A stretch of DNA of 54,378 nucleotides from an uncultured Blastocatellia bacterium. GTDB taxonomy: Bacteria > Acidobacteriota > Blastocatellia > Pyrinomonadales > Pyrinomonadaceae. This document shows, one piece after another, positions 8,837 through 17,400 of the stretch. Both the position numbers and the translations under genes were made by a program. The notes under the pieces are model-generated. The model made no database searches and was not told where the DNA came from. It worked only from the letters and a program-made list of their open reading frames with translations. Every line of letters begins with the position of its first letter. Position 1 is the first letter of the stretch. The stretch lies in the NCBI GenBank assembly GCA_946480785.1, contig CAMLLD010000043.1:1-54378 (forward strand), given 5' to 3'.

Positions 8837-9688
8837 TCATGCGCCGGCTCTGATTGGCGCCGCGATGTACCACACGTTATCAAACGGATCTTTTACCCAT
8901 GCGTTGCGATCACCGAAGGGTTGATCGGTGGGTGGCAGCATTGATGTTGCTCCTGCCGTTAATGCGTGTTCGTACACCGTATCCACGTCATCCACATAGA
9001 GGTATATAGCGGTTGGCAGCGGCTGTGTCGGATAACGAGCTTCGCCTAGTTCGATTACCGAGTCGCGGATTCGAACCTTTGCGTGCATGATCATATCGCC
9101 CTCTGAATGGCGCATCAGTTCTGTTCCCCCAAACGCTTGGGTAACGAAATCGATGAAACGTTGGGCGCCGATAGGATGGAAGTAGACGGTGACCGTGTGC
9201 AGGTCCGGGGCGATTGTTTGCAATGGAACGAAGGGAGTCGCGATGTACCAGCGATTTCCGTGGGCGTCTTCAACTCCACCCGAACGTTCACCATACGGCT
9301 GATCGGCAACGGGCATTAAAGCTTTCGCGCCGGCTTTGAGCGCACGTTCATACACCTCGTCGACGTCGGGCACGTAGAGATGAATCGCTGTCGGCATCGG
9401 CTCGATGTGCTCGGCCCCGCCGATCATAACGATTGAATCTCCGATCGATACTTCGGCGTGCATTCCTCCGGCCGAACCCGTGGCGCGGAAATGCTCGATG
9501 GCGTCGAATGCTTCGGTAACGAAGTCGAGAAGTTCTGCCGGTTTATGAACGGTGATGTACGGCGTGACAGCGCGGCGATTCTCGCGCCTCATCTCGGGCT
9601 CTCTTATCGAGCCGGCTTCGTTTGACTGTTCCGCTGATCGTTCTTCGTCCGATCGGTTCTCGTTCGGGTTATCAGGTTCGTTCTGCAT
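8837..9688 (-). CDS. Double VOC/glyoxalase-fold protein (PhnB-like)
   Basis: A 283-aa protein made of two similar domains of the vicinal-oxygen-chelate superfamily. A charged disordered leader fills about 1-38. Domain 1 runs from AVTPYITVHKPAELLDFVTE to RWYIATPFVP (about 40-155). Domain 2 starts TVTVYFHPIGAQRFIDFVTQ and ends VWYIAAPIRA (about 165-280). Both carry the PhnB-type block (IHLYVPDVDEVYERALKAGA and AIYLYVDDVDTVYEHALTAG) and the A(L/M)LP..DQP(Y/F)G(E/D)R signature. Such proteins include resistance proteins and dioxygenase-like enzymes, but many have no known substrate. The start could instead be the Met before RRENRRAVTPY, about 32 codons downstream, because the leader is low complexity. 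Confidence 0.85.
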   Translation of the reverse strand: MQNEPDNPNENRSDEERSAEQSNEAGSIREPEMRRENRRAVTPYITVHKPAELLDFVTEAFDAIEHFRATGSAGGMHAEVSIGDSIVMIGGAEHIEPMPTAIHLYVPDVDEVYERALKAGAKALMPVADQPYGERSGGVEDAHGNRWYIATPFVPLQTIAPDLHTVTVYFHPIGAQRFIDFVTQAFGGTELMRHSEGDMIMHAKVRIRDSVIELGEARYPTQPLPTAIYLYVDDVDTVYEHALTAGATSMLPPTDQPFGDRNAWVKDPFDNVWYIAAPIRAGA

Positions 9689-9695
9689 CTCTTTA

Positions 9696-9860
9696 TTACC
9701 TTTGCTGCCTTTTTGAGATGACCACGAAAACTGCTCCGAACACGAGTAACAGAGGCGCGAGCCAGGGCATGCGGAGATCAGCCACCCGATGCAGATTAAG
9801 TACGGCCGTTACGACGGCTGCAACAAGGAGCAGGAGTCCAATCAAGCGGAGAGGATTCAT
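9696..9860 (-). CDS. Small two-helix membrane protein
   Basis: A 54-aa hydrophobic protein, starting MNPLRLIGLLLLVAAVVTAV and ending VFGAVFVVISKRQQR. It has two predicted membrane helices (about 5-21 and 31-47) joined by a short polar loop. I chose ATG 9858-9860 because GAAGGTGG lies upstream. A longer frame adds 36 unconvincing residues. It stops 7 bp before the VOC gene start on the same strand, so the two are probably cotranscribed. Function is unknown; DUF3185-like small membrane proteins look similar. Confidence 0.65.
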   Translation of the reverse strand: MNPLRLIGLLLLVAAVVTAVLNLHRVADLRMPWLAPLLLVFGAVFVVISKRQQR

Positions 9861-10035
9861 ATAGCCACCTTCAGCAGGGAGATTTAGAAAGAGCGTAATA
9901 TCTCTAAAGTAAATCGAAGAGCAGGTCAACAAGGCGCGAACAAAAACAGTTGGTGCCGTTTCGATCAATAAAGCTTTATAGTGGTGCAGAGCTTTGCGTT
10001 CTCTCTTGCTCGACTAAACAGGAAAAGGAGTAACC

Positions 10036-10386
10036 ATGGCCTGCAAACCCTTCTCAGTGACCCTTGCGGTTTTAGCTCCCGACAACAAACGACAGATCTC
10101 TTTCGGTATCACCAAAGGCTGCATCTCAGACGACCAGGCGTTCTTTGTGCTCAACTTCGTCCTGCGCGATCTCGTCAATGGCGACTTCCAGGATCGCGTC
10201 AGACTTCACGTCGAAGTCGGAGACACTGACAGCGACAAGGCCCAACGCATCATCGATCGCGGTCTGACCATGACGCAGTTGAACTGGCTACAGGGACCAG
10301 TGACGAACAAGACCAAAGGCTTGCCGGTCGGCACCACGAACAACCCCGCGGCCGAACAGACGCTGGGCAATATCGTCAACAAGTAA
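10036..10386 (+). CDS. Conserved-looking 116-aa protein of unknown function
   Basis: Not recognised. ATG 10036 is preceded by AGGAAAAGGAG, a good ribosome-binding site. The sequence is soluble and mixed alpha/beta with no signal peptide. It begins MACKPFSVTLAVLAPDNKRQ and holds an acidic centre (VEVGDTDSDKAQRIIDRG) and an Asn/Thr-rich end. It lies 25 bp before the large outer-membrane protein gene, so it is probably the first gene of a two-gene operon and may be a partner or regulator of that protein. Confidence 0.7.
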   Translation: MACKPFSVTLAVLAPDNKRQISFGITKGCISDDQAFFVLNFVLRDLVNGDFQDRVRLHVEVGDTDSDKAQRIIDRGLTMTQLNWLQGPVTNKTKGLPVGTTNNPAAEQTLGNIVNK

Positions 10387-10411
10387 GCGCATCATCTCGC
10401 AGCACCTTCTC

Positions 10412-13210
10412 ATGCGAACCAAGCGGCGGAAGACGCGGTCCTGGGTTCCGATAATTCTGCTCACGCTGGCGTGTCTCAGCGTGAGCAGTGGCGCGCGTGC
10501 GCAAACGCCGGTGAAATCGACGGGAGAATGCGAGCAAGTGCCCGTGCTGTACCAACTGGCCCACTACACCGTCGCGCGCGTCACCGTCGAGCCGATGGTG
10601 AGTTTCATTCCGGGCGGGGCGGCGTTGGACCAGGCGCTCGCGGCGGCGATTGCGAACGAGATGCCCGGATCGGCCGGCGTGTGGACCAGCCGCGCGTTCG
10701 ACACGGTCTGGGTGTCGCAGCTCGAAGCCGAACTCAACGCGCAACTCATTACGCGAATTCCCGTAGGGAGGATGGCGATCATCTTCGCGCGCCATCGTCT
10801 GCTGAACTGCGACGAAACCAAGCGCACGCTCGACGTGCAATATCGAGTGCTTACGGTCGCGCGTCCTTCGTATCTGACGAACAGTTTTGAGTTTCGCGAT
10901 CGCAAAGATAAGAACAAGGAAAGCGCCGGTAGCCTTGCCAGGACGCGACCGAATGTTTCGATCGCGCCGTTTGCCGGTTACAACCGCACGCGTGGAATCT
11001 TCGGCGGCTCGGAGGCGACACTCGCCACCGGTTTCGAGCCGTTGCGCAAGATCGGAGTGGGCGCGTCGGGCTCGGGTTCGAGTGCAGTGGTCAGAGCGGA
11101 CTTCACAGGCTCGAAGAATTTCGAGTCTGGGCCACTGAGCTACGCCGAATGGAAAGCCGCCTACGCTTACGCAAACATTCCCACCGACGGCTTCGACCTC
11201 AAAGAAGCGACAGCCGCTGCGCGTTTCTTCGCGGCGACGCGTCCCGTTTCGCGCTTCAATCTGATCCTTCGTGTGGGCAGCAGTCTTGAAGGCGGCAACA
11301 GGCAATCTTCACTGCCGCAAACCGCGGCGCTGCCGGCGACGGTAGTCAATTCCGGTTACGGCGCGTTGAAGTTTTACGTTGGCGCATCCGCGACCACGCG
11401 CAAACACGACTGGAAAGCTTCTTACGGGTTTATGCTCGGCAACACCGGCGACGATGTTTCGGTCGATTACCGCAAACAGATCTTCGACACGGCGTATCGA
11501 CTGCGCTTTCAGCCCAGGCCTTACAAACCGTTTCAGCTCGACGTGCAATTCACCACCGGCTCGCTCACGAATGTGAATGGTCCAATTCCGCTCGCCGAAC
11601 GTTTCTTCGGCGGCAACGTGGAGGACGAGTTCATTCAGGGTGACTCGTGGCGGATACGCAGCAACCCGGTGATTCGCAGTTTTCCGCAGAATCGTTTGAA
11701 TGGAACGGGCGGTTCGCTACCGCTCGGCGGCGACGAGTTTGTTTCGTTCAACGTGACGGCGGCCCAAACGATTTGGCAAAAGCAGCTCATCCCGAGTGAG
11801 ATTAGTGAAGACCCTGACGTAAACGCAGGTCTCGGCGGGCAGCTTCTCGCCGCGCGTTTGCTCTTTCGCGAGGAAGCGATTCAGAAGTCGCAACAGATGC
11901 AAGCGCTTCAAGCCGAAGCGGGTTGCGTGGACCAAAATCCGGCAAGTACTTGTCTCACACCGACCGTAAACGAGTTGAAAACGCTGCTGGCCCAACTGCT
12001 CGCCACTGCCGGCACGAACGATCAGTTGAAGCAAACGATCAACGCCTTCTCCACCGAGGATGACAACGGCAATAACCCGATCGGCGACGTTGAAGATGCG
12101 ATCAGTTCGGCGAAGTTGGATCCCGACCTACTGAAGAAACCGATCGACAACCCTGCGCAACTCGCGGCCGTGCAAGCAAACCCGGTCGAAGGAAACGTTA
12201 CGCGTCTCGTCAAAGACGATCCGGGCGATCCGAACGACCCTGACGACGACATCGTCTCGCTGCTCACAGTTTTGCAATCGCACATCAAGACGTTGCAAAC
12301 GCAGTTGACCGCGCCTGAACCAGGAACCCACTCGCAAACAACCAGCGCTTCCCTCGCAACAATCAGCACGTCGCTTGAAAAAAGCCGCACGGCTTTGCAG
12401 CAACGGCTCGCGGCAGTCGACTCCTTACGCGCTTACAACCTGCACGACATCGAAACTGCCCGCAACGCCCTCAACAAACCAGCGCCTTCCGGCCGCACGC
12501 TGGACCAGGTACTCGCCGACATCCGCGCGGCACTAAAAACAGCGCGTGATCAAGCAGGAGATCCGAAAGATCCTTCCCTTGCAACCGACCGCCAGGTCGT
12601 CCTCCAACACCGCGAATTACTCGACGCGGCCGACACCTATGCCGACAAAGCGCGCAGCGCCTACGCCTCCGTCCAGGACTCGTTTCAAAGCAAAGATTTT
12701 TACGGCGTGAAGATCGACATCGAACGGCTCACTGTCGGCTTCGGCGGTTTGTTCGCGTATCTAACAGGTCTCGACGTGAAGCTGCACGAACTCGACGAGT
12801 TTCGTCGCCGTCGCAGCTTGCCGCCGTTACCAACCCAACTACGAACCGATCTCGCGGAAGCGAAACAGATCCAACGCACAGCTCAAAACGCTTTCGCTAA
12901 ACTCAAAGTCCCCAAAGCCGAAGCCACCGCGAACCAAACCGTCTCTTACGTCGGCCGCATACTCGGCGTCTTCTTCCGCGAAACAAACATCGTCGCTATC
13001 AGCCCCGTAGTCATGTTCGACGCCGCGCGTCTGCGCATCGACAACCTCCCCGACACAAACCGCTTTCGCTACGGCATCGGCTCGGGCCTGCGCTTCAGCC
13101 TCATCAACGTCGACTTCACCGCCGGCTACTCCTTCAACCCCTCGCGCCGTCTCAACGAACCCCGCGGCGCCTTCGTCCTCCGCATGGACATCAACGACGT
13201 CTTCAAGTGA
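10412..13210 (+). CDS. Large outer-membrane beta-barrel-like protein with a helical insertion
   Basis: A 932-aa exported protein with a signal peptide (WVPIILLTLACLSVSSGARA). After it, about residues 45-155 look POTRA-like (strand-helix-helix-strand, RVTVEPMVSFIPGGAALDQA). From about 165 to 455 there are alternating amphipathic strands with Gly/Ser turns, including PLAERFFGGNVEDEFIQGDS, which resembles the conserved region of Omp85/surface-antigen barrels. From about 455 to 790 the pattern changes to long Gln/Leu/Ala-rich helices. The strands then resume and the protein ends with AFVLRMDINDVFK, plausible as a final barrel strand with an aromatic near the C-terminus. It may belong to an Omp85-related export family, but the insertion is unusual and the assignment is tentative. 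Confidence 0.6.
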   Translation: MRTKRRKTRSWVPIILLTLACLSVSSGARAQTPVKSTGECEQVPVLYQLAHYTVARVTVEPMVSFIPGGAALDQALAAAIANEMPGSAGVWTSRAFDTVWVSQLEAELNAQLITRIPVGRMAIIFARHRLLNCDETKRTLDVQYRVLTVARPSYLTNSFEFRDRKDKNKESAGSLARTRPNVSIAPFAGYNRTRGIFGGSEATLATGFEPLRKIGVGASGSGSSAVVRADFTGSKNFESGPLSYAEWKAAYAYANIPTDGFDLKEATAAARFFAATRPVSRFNLILRVGSSLEGGNRQSSLPQTAALPATVVNSGYGALKFYVGASATTRKHDWKASYGFMLGNTGDDVSVDYRKQIFDTAYRLRFQPRPYKPFQLDVQFTTGSLTNVNGPIPLAERFFGGNVEDEFIQGDSWRIRSNPVIRSFPQNRLNGTGGSLPLGGDEFVSFNVTAAQTIWQKQLIPSEISEDPDVNAGLGGQLLAARLLFREEAIQKSQQMQALQAEAGCVDQNPASTCLTPTVNELKTLLAQLLATAGTNDQLKQTINAFSTEDDNGNNPIGDVEDAISSAKLDPDLLKKPIDNPAQLAAVQANPVEGNVTRLVKDDPGDPNDPDDDIVSLLTVLQSHIKTLQTQLTAPEPGTHSQTTSASLATISTSLEKSRTALQQRLAAVDSLRAYNLHDIETARNALNKPAPSGRTLDQVLADIRAALKTARDQAGDPKDPSLATDRQVVLQHRELLDAADTYADKARSAYASVQDSFQSKDFYGVKIDIERLTVGFGGLFAYLTGLDVKLHELDEFRRRRSLPPLPTQLRTDLAEAKQIQRTAQNAFAKLKVPKAEATANQTVSYVGRILGVFFRETNIVAISPVVMFDAARLRIDNLPDTNRFRYGIGSGLRFSLINVDFTAGYSFNPSRRLNEPRGAFVLRMDINDVFK

Positions 13211-13328
13211 TCGGTCGTGAGAAGCTGAATCTTGGTTCTTTTGCGATCAAGCAGCTTCTGGCAATCTTTTCCCGCCGGTCTGTTCCTGGAGAAACTAGTA
13301 GATAACAGCACAACCTCTAGCTTTTAAC

Positions 13329-13361
13329 AGGGCAATTGGATGAACAAACAGTAATTGCCCT
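13329..13361. terminator. Hairpin between convergent genes
   Basis: AGGGCAATT (13329-13337) pairs perfectly with AATTGCCCT (13353-13361) around a 15-nt loop, followed by TCACTC rather than a T run. A second, looser stem lies upstream (AGAAGCTG 13220-13227 with CAGCTTCT 13252-13259). The region separates convergent stops at 13210 and 13381, so termination is plausible. Confidence 0.4.
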
Positions 13362-13380
13362 TCACTCAAGGTAGGTAGAA

Positions 13381-13878
13381 TCAGCAATTTTGCCCTTCCT
13401 TGCAGCAATGTGTTTTTTTCTGAGCGGCACTGGGGCCACGCTCAATGCTTAACAAAATTTCTTCTCCGTCTGTCATGCGGGTCGTGATCGTTACGCCCTC
13501 ATTCTCATTGTAATAGTAGTAATCTTGGACCATTTCGAGTGCTTTCTGCTTCTGAAACTTCGAGAGGTCTATGTTCATGTCTGCTAGCCGGACCCTTTTC
13601 TTCGGTACTAGCACAAATTTGAAAACACTCTCCTTCGGTATATCCCAACGACAGTCATCGATCAGAGCGGGCTTTGCTCCGCCATACCAGATAGTAAGCC
13701 TTTCCTCCGCCGTGTCATATATCCAGATATAATCCTTGCCTGAGAACGGCTTGCCCAAGTCAGCTTCCACGTCATTCCGAGTAGTAAGAAACGGCACAAG
13801 AGCTCGCCAGTCTATTTGCCTCTTTTGAAAACCTACGAGCAATAACCCGGCAAATGCGACTGCCATCAACTTATTCAT
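13381..13878 (-). CDS. Small exported protein, paralogue 2 downstream of RHS gene
   Basis: A 165-aa protein with a short N-terminal hydrophobic segment (MNKLMAVAFAGLLLVGF), probably a signal. The core begins WRALVPFLTTRNDVEADLG, an aromatic-x-x-P-x-x-[ST]-x-R-x-DVE motif, followed by an aromatic segment (DYIWIYDTAEERLTIWYGG). Later come DYYYYNENEGVTITTRM and a Cys-rich end (CCKEGQNC). The neighbouring 171-aa protein (13908-14423) shows the same order: W-x-x-I-x-P-L-x-S-x-x-R-DV, then TYYYVDDGFMIN. They are thus distant paralogues. Family function is unknown to me. Position directly behind a giant RHS gene makes an immunity or accessory role possible but unproven. Confidence 0.7.
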   Translation of the reverse strand: MNKLMAVAFAGLLLVGFQKRQIDWRALVPFLTTRNDVEADLGKPFSGKDYIWIYDTAEERLTIWYGGAKPALIDDCRWDIPKESVFKFVLVPKKRVRLADMNIDLSKFQKQKALEMVQDYYYYNENEGVTITTRMTDGEEILLSIERGPSAAQKKTHCCKEGQNC

Positions 13879-13907
13879 AATGCCCGTCGTTCAATGACAT
13901 TTCTCTG

Positions 13908-14423
13908 TTAAGGTAGCAGACCAACCGCAACGAACGCTTTGGGATCTTCGTAATATTGCGCACAGAGATGTACGTCTTTTTGCGCTGCTATGTAGACAAC
14001 TCCGATTGCTTTACCTTTAAAAGTATTAATCATGAAGCCGTCGTCAACATAGTAATACGTCTTATAACCGTGCTTCGGTGGTGATGACGGATCGAAAACC
14101 TTGAATCGTTTGTTCTTCGGTTTTATTTCCCCTAGTCGCCTCGGACTACTGAATTTGACCGTTATCGCAAGAACAGTTTGTTTCGGAACACGCGGACATT
14201 CCAAAACACCGATTCGGCTGCCTGAAAAAATAATCATTACCTCGTCGTTATCGACTGTGAATTGACATCGTGTTTCAGTCTTGTCGCAAGCTACGAACTG
14301 CTCCACTACATCGCGCGAATTCGAACGCAATGGCGTGATGCCTTTCCAACTCTTGGCAATCACTTGTGACGGCGCAATGATCGGCCAAACAAGAACTACA
14401 ATCAGCGTAATCAGCTTTGACAT
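13908..14423 (-). CDS. Small exported protein, paralogue 1 immediately downstream of RHS gene
   Basis: A 171-aa protein from ATG 14421-14423, with a signal peptide (LITLIVVLVWPIIAPSQVIA). A longer reading frame would overlap the RHS gene by about 170 bp and lacks a sensible start. The mature part starts SWKGITPLRSNSRDVVEQF, and a tyrosine cluster (YKTYYYVDDGFMINTF) and a Cys-containing end (DVHLCAQYYEDPKAFVAVGL) follow. It begins only 4 bp after the RHS stop, so translation is probably coupled to it. It ends 29 bp before its paralogue. The pair resembles small secreted proteins common in acidobacteria but has no established activity. Lower GC matches the RHS gene rather than the flanks. Confidence 0.72.
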   Translation of the reverse strand: MSKLITLIVVLVWPIIAPSQVIAKSWKGITPLRSNSRDVVEQFVACDKTETRCQFTVDNDEVMIIFSGSRIGVLECPRVPKQTVLAITVKFSSPRRLGEIKPKNKRFKVFDPSSPPKHGYKTYYYVDDGFMINTFKGKAIGVVYIAAQKDVHLCAQYYEDPKAFVAVGLLP

Positions 14424-14427
14424 CAGT

Positions 14428-17400
14428 TTACCGTCGCGCACCAATCCCTCTCTCACTTTCTGGCATTGTTGTACAGTAAAGGTGTTGGATTGTATGAAAA
14501 TATGCACTGAAGCTATAGGCACGATCGTCCGGGTCCGATTTGTTCGCGATGTATCTGGGATCGAAAATGTTCGCAGTAGGATCAATGAGAGGTTTACCAT
14601 TTTTCATAGTGCGGTAAGCATCAGCGGCGTAGCTGGATTTATTCACGGCTCTTGCCAAATCTTCGTCAGTATAATAGTCACCCTTAGCTGCTAGATGGAA
14701 GAGTTCGCTAACGGCGAAGTCTGCATCCTGACGCGTTTGTTGATCCGCTGATAAAGTAGGATCGTTGCCGATTAGATATATTTGCGCAGTACCGCTCGAG
14801 ATGTTGCCGATCGGATTGGCTACTCCTATTGAGTTGGGCGGACGATTGCGAGTAAAGTGGGGAGCAGAGAGCGCAAAAAATGATTTAGCGACCTCCGCAA
14901 ACGTTCCAAGACCTTTTCGCTTCTGACTTCCGAGTATCGCATTGGCGAAGTCGATGCATGGCTTCTGCGCAATAGCAGCCAAAGCCTCCTCTTGAATTCC
15001 TGATTCGTTTAGTGGGTTGTGCGGGTTCTGCTCAAAGCCACGCTGCATCCCTGGAGCTATTATAAAGTGGCTAGTAAGCTCTACATTGTTGAGTGTAAAT
15101 GTGACTCCTCTGCCGTCCGGCATTTCGAGGGTAACTGATCTCCCGATACGCTGAGATTGCGGCGGTATCTCTGTGCCGCTCAACATAAGACGTGTGATGG
15201 TTGGACTAAGTGCCAATCCGTACACAGTCAGCTCGTTACCCCTCCCGTTGTTAGCGACCATCATTACGCGCCTGCAATTCGTCGGCATTCCATCCATAAT
15301 GCAACCGACGCCAAAGCTACTTGGATCGGCTTCGCTTGATGACAATCCCGACATCGAGCCTGAGTTGTAACTGCCAACGGGTGGTCTCGGATCACCCGAG
15401 GTTTGGAATGGAATGTAGTTTCCCAGCGGATCATAAACGGCTTTCGACGTTTCAGTTATCCCCAGCGGGTTGCGATACGTGAAATCCACATACGCACCCG
15501 GAGCACCGGAGGACCGCTGCGTTGCGAACAGCAATCCTTCCGCAGGTACGTGCGTGATCAGCTTATTACCAAATTGGTCTAATCTGGTGAGGACTTCGCC
15601 ACCAAGGACCGTTGACCGCACGATGTAAGAGGCGCTCGAACTACCTGGTGAAGTATTACTCGTTTCATAGACAAGTTGCCCATCGCCATCGTAGGACGCT
15701 GAGTACGTCACAGTATTGAACTGGTTGCTCTGAACAGTCGTTACCATGCGATCGGCAGCATCGTACGTCATCGTCCGCGGTCGATCAGTACTTGTCAGCG
15801 GCGTGCTTATTACCTGCCCCTCAGCGTTGTACGTCCAATTACTGCGGCGGTTGTTTGTATAGCTCGCGGTATCGGTGGCTGGGCCACTGGAATTGTAGTT
15901 ATAGTAGTTACCGCTCCTTGTCTTCATGTTGTCGAACTCATCGTACAAGTAGCTCTGATTGAAGGGCACGCCTTGGCCGGCGCCGCCAGTCCCATACACA
16001 AAGCTCACGCGGCCAGCGTGATCGTATGTGTAGGCGCGGCTGAGAAAACGTAATGATACGGGCGGGTTAGTGCCAGCCGTATCGTCCAGATCTGTTAGGC
16101 TATTCAGTCTAGCGTCCGGGAAATAGGAATAATTCTCACGAATGATACTCGCGCCACTACCGTTGGCTGTCAGACGAAACTGCGTCGGCTGCAGGCGAGC
16201 ATTGAAGCTGACTGTCGAATTCGTCCCATTGTATGAAACGGTCTTTGGGGCGCCCCACGCTCGATAGGCGACGTCGTTCACATAAGTGGTCGTGCCGGCA
16301 TAAGGACTGCCGCTTACAGTCTTCAATCGCCCTTGGACATCTCGAGTGTAAGAAAAGCTGGCGCCAAACGGGTCGGTCACACTCAACAACTGACCAGCTA
16401 AGTTGTAGGTGTAGTTTATCGAGAAGCTGCCGACTCCATTAAAGCTTCTAATTTCAGATGTGAGTCGCGCCAACTGATCATAGGCATAGGAGACCAAACC
16501 AAACCCATCACTCATCGAGAGGCGATTGCCAGTGGCGTCGTAGGTAAACGAAGTGCTGATCGTCGGACTGCCGCTTAGAGTTTGAGTAACCTGCTTCACG
16601 AGCTGGCGATTAGTGCCGCTGTAACCGTACGTGGTTACTGCGCCCCGAGCATCTGTAATTGTGTTGATGGTGTCGTCGACGTTATAGGTCCATACAGTTG
16701 CAGTATTCACGTCCTGTTCGGGAACGTGTTTTGACAGCAGGCGGCCGTAGCCGTCGTAATTCATCGTCGTATCCTGGTACGTACCACTACCCTCGGCGCC
16801 GGCATATTGTCGGACCACTGTTATCTGATCGCGGGCGTTGTAGGTGTTCACCGTCGCGGAGTAGATTCGGCGACCAACTCCACCTGGACCAGTTCCATCC
16901 CAGTCGAGAACTTCTGTTTTTGCGGTTCGACCAAGTACGTCCGAATAAATCTTCTGCTGCCGTGTCTTTAATAAACCACCTTGTAACGTTCCTTCGTCAG
17001 TAATAGTAACGACTTCGCCTCCAGCGCAACCACAACCAGCGTAAGATGCAGTTTTCGTCGTGCCATCCTGATTTCTGGTGACGAGCGGCCGGCCTTTCCA
17101 GTCATAAGTTTGTTGGGTGTAGATCCAACCAGCCGCCGCATCATCTCCAGCGGTGGTCCATTGTGACGGCATGCCGCTGGCACTCGTTTCGGTGGCGTTG
17201 GAGGTCTCGAAGGTACGGCCCATCACGTCGTAGCTGAACCTTCTGCCACTGTAGCCCCCAACACTGCCAGGATGATCGGTAGCGGTTCCGATCACCCGCC
17301 CCGCACCGTCAGTGATCTGAAACGAATGTGCTTCGCCGAGTCCATCTTGAATCGTCGCGTATGTGTCGACGCGTGTTCCCGCGGCGGAGTAAACGTAACG

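Noticed and set aside
10376..11305. A 309-aa minus-strand frame opposite the outer-membrane protein gene
   Set aside because: Arg/His-rich shadow sequence without recognisable domains; the plus strand has a signal peptide and barrel pattern.
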